The notes below the pieces were generated by a model, which searched no databases, was not told the DNA's origin, and worked only from the letters and a program-made list of their open reading frames with translations. Positions 44,584 through 53,777 of a DNA stretch of 64,000 nucleotides are shown piece after piece. The stretch comes from Fragilariopsis cylindrus CCMP1102 (lineage: Eukaryota; Bacillariophyta; Bacillariophyceae; Bacillariales; Bacillariaceae). Position 1 is the first letter of the stretch. Every line of letters starts with the position of its first letter. The stretch spans positions 434,001-498,000 of the forward strand of contig FMBT01000290.1 of NCBI GenBank assembly GCA_900095095.1, written 5' to 3'. Made by a program: the position numbers and the translations under genes.

Positions 44584-45691
44584 GGATCATAAGAAGATTT
44601 TAGAATAAAATGTAAATAAAGTAACAGTATGCGGACATAAGTGTGATGATAAAAACGCATTCTTTACCCAGTCCACGATAAAGACGCAACGAGATCTTGA
44701 TGATAATTAGTTCGAAGACATCTTCTACTAGTTTTTAAGAAATATTTTAAGTCAACAATGCATCGTGGAATGCAAGTTTGCTATTTTCATGCCTCAATTC
44801 GTATATTCTCCTTAGCATTCCTTTACGTCGAACTGTATTCAAATGCCTTGAAAGATAATATACATCCAATAACTATGAGAACCTATCGTCGAAATCATTA
44901 TTACTATATCCAGTTTCGGTTTTTCAAATTTTGTTGACTGTTAGTCCGATACATATTGTATCTCATTCTAATATATCTAAGAGATCAACCAAAGATTTCT
45001 CTGCCTTTGTATTAAATGCACCTACGGTAAGTTACAGTGCCGTAGACATCTAAGACTGACAAAGTGAAAGTAAAAAAGTGTGAAATGAGAACTAATCGAG
45101 TTAGTCGTACGAAAAAAGCGCTTGCATACGAACAAAACAACATCGAATGTTTCTATTTTAAATATTCAAAGTCTATAAACAATGAAGCTTCGGGTCTCCC
45201 TCGGTACAGCGTTGCGATACATAGTATCTGCCGGATGCTTGAAGGAGAGTGGATCGAGTCTGTACAGAGCTTTGACATTGAGATAAAGTCTTAGTATTTC
45301 CTTTTGCTACTGAAGTATCATTAGAACGTAAAATAATTTCGTGTTGATATCAGCTTCATAATAATCATTAAATCATAGTAGCTATGTTGACTAGTTGGAC
45401 TAAAAGGCGTCAGCCAATCAGAACGCTACTACTAGTAGTACTAATTATTTAAAAATCAACGAATGATAATCCCTACAACAGCCTCACATGAAAAGCAGGC
45501 AACAAGAAAATGCATGTGTTTTAATATACAGTAATAGCAGGTTTCAGGTAGATGAGCGAGGCATACGTAATATGCAGTGTGGAAGTCACCATAAGTCACA
45601 ATCAAAGAATACTTACTTACTTCTTCATCAAACCAACACCCTCGAGGGAGTGTGAAAATGAACTAGAATCTTGTGATAACAAATCAATGTC
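44584..45691. other. Intergenic, 1.1 kb
   Basis: No supported gene. The plus-strand open stretch 45064-45294 opens with GTG and shows no family resemblance. AT-rich throughout. Confidence 0.45.
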
Positions 45692-47158
45692 ATGGTGAGG
45701 ATGATGCAGATCGAGACTAATAATGACGCGGGAAAAGGAAATCCGTCGATGAAAGAAACAACGATGGGTGATGAAGGCAAAATCATCATCCGTGATAGTA
45801 ATAACGACGAAAACGACGATAGAGAAAATAACACTATTGTCCCATCAACGTCATCCCTCTCTTCTTCTTCTCGCTCTTCCTCCCGACGACAAAGCAAACA
45901 ACAACAACAACAAGTGGTCTCGTTTTCTGCTGATGTTAACGCATCGAAGATGCAAGCTTCTTTCGCTGAAAAGACAGCAGCAGAAATGGAAGAGATTATG
46001 AATTGGTATAGCAAATATGATGGTGATGAAAAATCCTCCACAGCAACCGTCGATCAAAGTCAATCTATGCCAACCAATGCTATGGTTTATGATGACATCA
46101 TACTTTCGGCGGAAGAGGTAAAAGAAGGTTTTGACTATAAAGTTAATGGTAATGATGACAACATCTACCATTTAGAACAAGAACAAGAACAATTGGAATG
46201 CAAAGTCGATGACTGTGATTCTGTTCCAGTCGTTGACTATTTCTCTCCTGCCAATAGAAATAAAACAACAACAACAACAACAACAACAACAGCACTGCCG
46301 TCAAGTTTTATGAAGAAATTATCAACTGCTGAGATTGCAGACGCAGCAGATGCTTTGATACGAAACACACAAAACATGGCAGATATTGTAGCTGCATTTC
46401 AAGAACAAGGGCCGGAATCTCCCGCACACAGCAGAAGTCTTGGCGGCAACACGGGTACACAATCACGAAATCAAACCCAGGTCCCAGACAATTTGATACA
46501 ATTCCCGTCGTCACCACCACCAACTACTACTACTACTACTAATGAATTACAAGATCAGCAGCAGGAAATAATTTTAGCTAGCTTGATGTCGCCATTGCCA
46601 CCCGTCGTACGTAACAGTAGCTGTAGCATCACGGAACAAGTACAAGATCAGATCGATGCCGCGGATGATTTGATACGTAACACACAAAATATGGCTGCAA
46701 TCATAGCAGGATTGCAGCAACAATCTCCTTCATCTAGTAGTAACGATGATGGTATTGTCGATAACAAAAGCATCGGTACGGACGACAATAGTCCGGCTTC
46801 GGCTTTGTTAGGAAGAAATAAAAGAGGCATCACGAACGGTGATGATAGGTTTGACGATGCTGCTGCTAAGCCTGACGTGACAGGGGAAGTCAAAAAAGAA
46901 CAACAGCAACTAGCAAAAAGAAGCAAAGCCAAGAAAAAAAAGAAAAATCGTCTACTACGTGGCTTTCAAATGAAATTCTTTCAATACTATGCGAATACCA
47001 TTGTAGTGTGGGTGGTTGTACCGCTTTTACTTTCAATACTCATTGGGTGGATGTGGAAATCAAGTGGGACGCAATTACCTTTGCTACAATTTGCTGCTAC
47101 AATAGTACAGCTATCGCTATTATTTATTACAACACTTCTTTTGGTATCAATGATCTAA
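45692..47158 (+). CDS. Hydrophilic protein with internal repeat and C-terminal membrane hairpin
   Basis: Single exon for 488 residues; not recognised. Most of the chain is Ser/Asn/Gln-rich and probably disordered. Two helical segments are near-copies: DAADALIRNTQNMADIVAAF (about residue 217) and DAADDLIRNTQNMAAIIAGL (about residue 321), roughly 105 residues apart, each followed by a Gln/Ser-Pro tail. A lysine-rich stretch (KRSKAKKKKKN, about 410) precedes two hydrophobic helices at the end (TIVVWVVVPLLLSILIGWMW and FAATIVQLSLLFITTLLLVS), separated by a very short loop. No signal peptide, so a hairpin or tail-anchored protein with a cytosolic N-terminus is likely. The repeated helix may be a short protein-binding element. 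Function unknown. Confidence 0.65.
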   Translation: MVRMMQIETNNDAGKGNPSMKETTMGDEGKIIIRDSNNDENDDRENNTIVPSTSSLSSSSRSSSRRQSKQQQQQVVSFSADVNASKMQASFAEKTAAEMEEIMNWYSKYDGDEKSSTATVDQSQSMPTNAMVYDDIILSAEEVKEGFDYKVNGNDDNIYHLEQEQEQLECKVDDCDSVPVVDYFSPANRNKTTTTTTTTTALPSSFMKKLSTAEIADAADALIRNTQNMADIVAAFQEQGPESPAHSRSLGGNTGTQSRNQTQVPDNLIQFPSSPPPTTTTTTNELQDQQQEIILASLMSPLPPVVRNSSCSITEQVQDQIDAADDLIRNTQNMAAIIAGLQQQSPSSSSNDDGIVDNKSIGTDDNSPASALLGRNKRGITNGDDRFDDAAAKPDVTGEVKKEQQQLAKRSKAKKKKKNRLLRGFQMKFFQYYANTIVVWVVVPLLLSILIGWMWKSSGTQLPLLQFAATIVQLSLLFITTLLLVSMI

Positions 47159-47868
47159 TAATATGTAGTAACAAAAACAGTAATAGATATTTTAAAAATG
47201 TCTTTCTTTCTTTTCCCCTCAACTCGAATGACTTGTTTCTGTGCAATACATTTATTAGTTTTTCCATTAGTAATGTGTATATTTTTGAACTACAGTAGTA
47301 GAACAATTGTACAGTACTGTGAACTGTAGCCCTTGCAATATGTTGTTGTACAGTACCCTCGTATCTACTATCTGTACGTCCATCAACTACGAATAGTAGA
47401 CGAAAACAATTATTAAAACATCGAATCCTCTTAAGTCTGAATTATTTAGCACGTGGTGCCTTAATTAAAATATCTCCGTTGTATTTAAAAAATGAGGGAG
47501 GAACGACAATTGTACTTAACATCATTCCAACAACTGACGTAATTCTTGGCGGGAAGTTTTGAAATATCTTGGGCGCGCGTATTCCGCTTTCTTTTCAAAA
47601 GAATAATACGAATCAATCATGATGTGACTACTGTAGAGAGAAAACGATTTGAACTTGGCTGTCCCAGACCAAGACAAAAGCTTCGTAAAGCAAGATATAT
47701 ATTATAATCTACCTCGCCCATTCCACTATTCCACTACGGTATTTGGCTTGTTGTCTGCTTTTTAGTCATTTGTTATTTGTTCTATTCGATGTAAAATCCA
47801 TATCCTTGTTTACATATTACATATAGTTTTAATTGCAGTTAGATATAGAACAAACGCATGAATGCAAG
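47159..47868. other. Intergenic with clustered TACAGTA words
   Basis: No gene. TACAGTA occurs at 47291, 47310 and 47349, the densest cluster in the window. The remainder is AT-rich promoter and 3' flank. Confidence 0.5.
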
Positions 47869-48040
47869 ATGTCCTCATCTATTGTTACACCGAGACCAGT
47901 AGTATCGTGCCGACCTCCCATTCGACATGCTAGATCATTATCACCACGATCTGTCATGACGTTCTCGTCATCATATTACATTCCCATCGAAGAAGACGAA
48001 GATTCTTCACAGCATCAGCATTCATCACAATTTGCTTGTC

Positions 48041-48071
<31 letters not shown>

Positions 48072-49284
48072 TCGCGAACATTCCGACTATAAAACAAATT
48101 TACCATCTTTGTCTTTCGCAACGTCAAATCATAATCATGTTAATAAAGGAGGCAGCTATTCCCTCCCTTTTCACTCCTCCTCAGGAGGAGTAAAGAATAA
48201 TAATAAACGAAAGCTGTTCTCGTACGAACCATCACCTACAACGACAACAACTTCCATGAACTTGACGTCTCCAAGATCGTTAGCATCAACTAGAGAAGGA
48301 ATCCGACGAGCCGAAACAGGAGAAATAGTAGAAGAACTTTGGTTGGGACCAGTCTTTGAAAGTTCTCAGACTGTATTATCTGCTATATCATCATTACCAA
48401 AAACAGTTACACATTTAGATCTTGACTTACGGAATGCATTACATCTACTACCACAAGCACTCCCTCTATTATTTTCAAAGCATCATTTAAAGTCATTAAG
48501 TGTACGAGTATTTGGTGACACGGGTGCTATTGAATTATCGAAATGGATGAATACAAATCCTAATTTAGAACGTTTAGATTTACGGGGGAATCGTATCGGT
48601 TCGTTGGGGGCACGAACAATCATTGATACTATCATTGCGGCGTCCTCTAATCAACAACATGAATTATCTCATCTGAATTTGAGTTGTAATTGTATATTAC
48701 ATGGAGATTTGATTGGACAATTATTGGCGTCTACTACAACAAGTATACAAACGCTAGATCTTAGTTTTAACTGGCTTGGTAATCAAGAAGTTGATGATAT
48801 ATGTATGGGATTGCGAAACAATAAATCATTGAAGGTTCTAAATCTATTTGGTTGTCATCGTATCAATCATGATGGGATGAAAACATTACTTCATTGTGTC
48901 CAACACTACAATACATCAATACATACTATTAATCTACAAACTTTTGATGATGAAGGGAAACATTTAGTTAATGAAATCAATTACTGGTTGAAATTAAATA
49001 AGGCGGGACGGTACTTGATTAAGGAAGAGGATTCATTCCTACCGTCATCATCATCATCATCATCGTCGTTATCATCATCGGAGAATGAACATCAAGAACA
49101 AGTCCAACGTAGCTGCAACAGCAGTACTAACAGCAACCGAAAGAAAGGAGTACCGTCGGGATTATGGCCGCTTGCATTGGCGAAAACCAATCAAGATCCG
49201 GATTCAATTTTCTATTTAGTTCGAGAGGGGATAAGTCCAAGAGTATTTCAACAACAACAACAACAACAACAACGCCATCGCTGA
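47869..49284 (+). CDS. Leucine-rich-repeat protein (ribonuclease-inhibitor-like)
   Basis: Single exon for 471 residues, starting at the ATG at 47869 (MSSSIVTPRP); the open frame extends 12 codons further but only with a TTG. Seen: a Ser-rich disordered N-terminus (1-155) with a poly-Ser run from AGC repeats (about 48045-48066); then leucine-rich repeats at about residues 180-380: LERLDLRGNRIGSLGARTI, LSHLNLSCNCILHGDLIGQ, IQTLDLSFNWLGNQEVDD and LKVLNLFGCHRINHDGMKT, with the LxxLxLxxNxIG pattern of the ribonuclease-inhibitor class. The C-terminus is Ser-rich and ends in poly-Gln. LRRs of this type bind proteins; no catalytic or membrane segment is present, so the partner is unknown. Late segment LWPLALAKTNQDPDSIFYLVREG recurs in diatom LRR proteins as I remember them. 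Confidence 0.75.
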
Positions 49285-50219
49285 TATCTTCCGTGCTTTG
49301 TAAATAACAGACAAAAACAGAACAAAACTAATTACTGGTTCATTATGTTAGCTGTTCGAATTCGATCTGAAGAACACATACAAGTGAAGCAAGGGGAACG
49401 TTTGTAGATTCGTTCCCGAAAAATAATGTAGCTACTAGAATCAAATCAAGGTAATCATATAATGAATAATAATAAGAGGAACAATTTAAAATAAGATTAA
49501 GAATAGATATGCTTCATCGTCCAATGTTGTTAGTTTTTCCTTATTTCACTTTTGTACTACATACTGGTAGCAACAATTCTTCTGTCCGTACAGTATCTAG
49601 CTTTTCCTTTTGTTGATGTAGAGCGATGTATTTATGTATTTATGTGTACTACTATGGTGTAATCAATTGACTCGCTGATTTACTATTGTGTTATCTATCT
49701 AAAAATAGAGGAGGTTAGTAGCTATAGCAGTCAGTTTCCGGACCTAATAAAAACTCATCTCCAGTTATGAAGGCATGTCAACTTTAGGTACTAGTATTAG
49801 ATTGCATGATGCACATTGATGATGATGTTGAAACCACCATTCCTCAAAAGTATGGAAAATCGATGCCATTTGACAAATGTCTAGATAAAGAACATACAAT
49901 GCAACAATCGGACCTATACATTGAAAAACAAGCACGAAGAGGTAACATATATAGACTATTTAATGGTGAGCTGATTTGTGACAACTTACTTGAGCACAAG
50001 AACAAGGTCTACTAGCTCTCAGCCATTCGTGACTAAAACTTATTCACATAACAATTTCTTATTCCACGTGTCAACAACGAGACAACGTTTCATCACATTA
50101 TCTCGCAAGAAATTCTATCTCGATAACTAATAATAATGACAATCAACAAGTATTCTACAGCAGCAGCATCAAGTTCGGTGCATATCATATTGATCTAGCT
50201 AGTATCAAAGACGTTCACT
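49285..50219. other. Intergenic with one small unassigned open frame
   Basis: About 930 bases. An ATG-initiated frame at 49806-50015 (69 codons; starts MMHIDDDVETTIPQKYG) has a reasonable residue mix, including ARRGNIYRLFNGELICDN, but no recognised domain and no neighbour that explains it. I regard it as a weak candidate gene or relic (about 0.25). The rest is AT-rich. Confidence 0.4.
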
Positions 50220-51902
50220 ATGATGATGATTTCTATAAGGTCTATGTTTTTCTGGATTTCCGCGATCCATCTTTGTGGTTGCATGACGACCACAACAACA
50301 ATAACTTGTGTCAATGCGTTGGGCGAGGATTCTTATGGGACGATACCATCACAAAAACAGGCAAAAGTACGACGAGATGATGGCTTAGATCATTGGGATT
50401 CAGACACGTTAGCATATTATTTAGATGAATATCCAGGATATGATTTAGCAGTTATGTTTTATGCACCTTGGGATAGTTATAGTCAACGATTGGCACCCTA
50501 CTGGAATCAAATAGCGCATATCCTCGATGCTGGTACTACTCAGTCCAAATTAATAATGGTAAGTTGATACTACGATACAATCAGAAGTATAAGTACCGAA
50601 TGAATGAACTCGTTGCGTTTTTGTTGTTCCTTTTCAATTTAAATATGCATTAGAATGGTAACTCATAAGAAATCATGTTTGTTTGATATATAATATTCTG
50701 TTCCTAAATATATACCAATATATAATGATTGATTGGATTGGATTGGATTGGATTGGATTGGATTTATTTGAATGTATTACACTATTTTACATCTTTTAAT
50801 GTAGGCATTATTCGATTGTGAATTGAATGCAGCTCATATGGAACTATGTAAATCTATTAAAGTTACACATTATCCGACTCTAATGTTTATTGGATCAGGA
50901 CCATTTTACGATACGGACCCAATTACTAAACTTTTACTTGGAAAAGATAAAAGTGCTGGTGTAATGGGAGAATCACCCGTACCGAATACAGTTAAATTCC
51001 AAGGTAATTGGCAGTACACTGATTCTATATTAGATTGGATTAGAACCATGCAAGCATTAAGTAGATGGCATACGTGGTCTACGAAAGGATTCGGGAAACG
51101 ATTACGTAATTTAATCTTACGAGAAAAAATACCAAACGAACAACTTCCTCTTGGTGTACCCGGTAGATCTGCTAGCAGCGATAGTAGCAGCAGCAGCAGC
51201 AGCAGTGTATCTTCTTTGAAGGGAGGATCATCATCGTCTACATTAGCAGCAGCTACGGATGCCGATATTGAATATCTTCAAAAGCAGGTCGAAAAGTGGC
51301 AGAATGCAACAGATGATATTACTAAGGTTGCAGTTCGGACAGCTACAATGTTAGATTCTGTTCTGTTTGAAAATGAAAAATCTACCGATATGTTTACTTT
51401 ATTAGATGAACGTGATGCGTGGAAGGATATGACATCAGCAACAGATTTGAATGATATATATAGATTTTGTGTTATGGAGGTTGCATTAGACTATTGTCAA
51501 CGTTTTGCTGAAACTGTCGGGAACAAGGTTGTTGATAAATTAATTGCATCCGATTTAAGTAGTGAAGAATTAATGGCTGCATCAGATAATATGGATACAT
51601 TGATTATGGATGAACTAAATATACTAGAACCATATTGTGGTATTCTTGATACTTGTATCGCATCTGATATGAAAGATGAATCCTGTCGACCAAAAACATG
51701 TCCCTTCATTAATGAAAATGCTTGTCGGTATACAACATCGTGCTATGATCCTTCTGTTGTTGTAGAATACGCCGAGGCTCTAAAGCTTGATATGGATACA
51801 CTTATGAAATCATCATCACCTGCTCCTGGTGCTGGTGCTGGTGCTGGTGAAACAGTTACTGCTACCGAAGAAAAGAAAAGAGGAGGATGGGGGGCATTTT
51901 GA
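50220..51902 (+). CDS. ER thioredoxin-fold protein lacking the CxxC
   Basis: Two exons, 50220-50558 and 50805-51902, joined in phase 0 across a 246-base intron that contains an ATTGG tandem repeat (50728-50763), give 478 residues. Seen: a signal peptide (about 1-35, ending CVNALG), then a thioredoxin-like domain: DLAVMFYAPWDSYSQRLAPYW across the region where a PDI has WCGHC, so both redox cysteines are missing (WDSYS); the fold continues into exon 2 with ALFDCELNAAHMELCKS and the cis-proline block VTHYPTLMFIG. The C-terminal half (about 225-440) is helical with a poly-Ser linker before it and eight or more cysteines near the end (CGILDTC, CRPKTCPF, CRYTTSC), suggesting disulfides in the ER or outside. 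No KDEL-type signal. A redox-inactive PDI-like chaperone or receptor is the best guess. Confidence 0.75.
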
Positions 51903-52355
51903 GTGGAATAAAAATACAACGTAATAATCTTATATAACGGCTAACTAGGATATTATTATTACTATTATTATCATCAAAATTTGTATCTGGGTTTCTTCTA
52001 GGAGAAACGGGGCGAAACAGTCGATACAATTATCTAAACCTTAAAAGAAAAAACTACTAGCTAGTCCGATTGTTTCCTTTTGTCTATAAATATATTATAA
52101 GTATACAATACGTATTAGTGACACGTTTTAGGTAATTAAGTTTCTACTTGAGAACAGAATGATTTTGCTTTCACGGTTTTCTATAGACATCATATAATTT
52201 ATATAAAGAATTTTTGGAATCTATTATTATCGATGGTAAGGAACTGCATCGTATCGGCTGCTGTTGTGGAATGAGTTTTTCTTTCTTCAACATATCATGC
52301 CATTGGTGAGCTTCAAATTCAAAAATTCCAATGAATTCTTCCCTTTTGTCTACCT
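51903..52355. other. Convergent intergenic region
   Basis: About 450 bases between the convergent thioredoxin-fold and TRAPP genes. ATT-type microsatellite near 51952-51975. No gene seen. Confidence 0.45.
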
Positions 52356-52928
52356 TTATTCTTCTTGGTAGTCTTCACCGGCACCATCCTGTAGTATATT
52401 TTTTAAATCAACCTTGATTTCATCGACGTCATCCCCACGTAACGTACTTTTAATTAATGTACATTCAACTTTGTAATTTAACATTTCTAATGCACCACGG
52501 ATTACGCCACAATATAAAATTGTATATTGGAGTGTATCCTTATAGTTATCTGGTAATTCAACAAATAATGATAATGGATTATCATGTAATATTAAACTAA
52601 ATGATGTTGGAGGATTATAAATTTGTACATCACAGTTAATACCCAAAAACATTTTAAATGCTGTCTTTCCTAATACGTTCGCAGTTTCTTCTAAATTTTT
52701 ACAGTATGGTGAGTTACTCTTTGCTAAAAATTCATCCACCGATCGTATACCAATTGAATAACCAATCTTTTCAAGTTGTTCATTTATTTCATCAACATTC
52801 CCATCCGAATCACTAACAACCTCCATAACAAGCGCACCATACGTCAGTGCAAACAATTCGGCATTCGCTTTTGGTACTTTTGCCCACAGTGCTTGACCAT
52901 TTGCTGCGGCGGATGATTTCGACGACAT
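52356..52928 (-). CDS. TRAPP complex subunit 3 (Bet3)
   Basis: Single exon for 190 residues, close to the usual 180 or so. Bet3/TRAPPC3 is a core subunit of the TRAPP complexes, which tether vesicles and activate Rab1/Ypt1 at the ER-Golgi step. The match runs the whole length: ELFALTYGALVMEV, EKIGYSIGIRSVDEFLAKS, NLEETANVLGKTAFKMFLGI, FSLILHDNPLSLFVELPDN, YCGVIRGALEMLNYKVECT and LRGDDVDEIKV. The cysteine that is palmitoylated in animal and yeast Bet3 has an equivalent in SPYCKNL (about residue 76). No signal peptide or membrane helix, as expected for a peripheral protein. A single-copy housekeeping gene, convergent with the thioredoxin-fold gene. Confidence 0.96.
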   Translation of the reverse strand: MSSKSSAAANGQALWAKVPKANAELFALTYGALVMEVVSDSDGNVDEINEQLEKIGYSIGIRSVDEFLAKSNSPYCKNLEETANVLGKTAFKMFLGINCDVQIYNPPTSFSLILHDNPLSLFVELPDNYKDTLQYTILYCGVIRGALEMLNYKVECTLIKSTLRGDDVDEIKVDLKNILQDGAGEDYQEE

Positions 52929-53777
52929 AATTAAATTTTCTTATTACTGTACGCTTTAGCCTATATAATATGTAATGGGCGGTAGTTTGTAGTTTGTGTA
53001 CTAGTATATTTATTTGAGAGTTCAAAGGGTAATGATGTAATGTGATGTGATATAGACGATGTGATATATACGATGTGATATATACGATGTGGAATGTCAA
53101 CGAGTTCAAATGAGAGGGTGCTTGTTGTTTGTTCTGTGGTTTATATCCTTGTCATTGTCTTCTATTTACTCTGAACTCGGTCTAGCTACGGTGTACTTCG
53201 TAGTACAAGTAGCAGCAGTACCTAGGAGTGCTTTGCTACTACTCTATCTTTAGTCTCAATGATAAAATTAAGGGGCGTTCTCTGTCGTTGCTTCTTCATT
53301 ATCGGGGTGATAATGTTTTCAGCTTCGTTGATTAAAAGGGGGTGATATTAAAAGTGAAAAGTGCAGGCAACAATGGCGTGTGATTCAAAAAAGCAACCTA
53401 ACAAAGAACGAAAGAGAGGAACTAGAGGAAATAACAGCACCGGTACGACAATGATGATTCAGCATAAACGTGTATTTACATGCCAAGCCTTTTTCCATCT
53501 GTTATTGACAATAAATTGTTGTATAGAGAGTTAATTCTGTAGACTTAGTTCTGGAACTCTATAGAGTCTATAGAGACACCGATATATAAATTCTCACGTA
53601 CAACGCATACGTATCGTATTTTAGAAAATTCGTTATAGCACAAACAGAGAGATGTCAACAATGACAGTCTATAAATAGAATATATTATGCAGAGAAGAAG
53701 AAATCCCAATAGTACACCTATTTATTTTATTAACCATACAGCATGCATTTGGTATGGTAGATTTAACTATATGCCTA
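52929..53777. other. Intergenic with a short tandem repeat
   Basis: About 850 bases in the promoter zone of the TRAPP gene. A GATGTGATATA(T/G)AC-type repeat of 14-15 bases occurs about three times at 53043-53091. No convincing gene. Confidence 0.5.

Noticed and set aside
45064-45294. 76-codon plus-strand open frame
   Set aside because: Begins with GTG, no domain, no conserved-looking segment; treated as chance.
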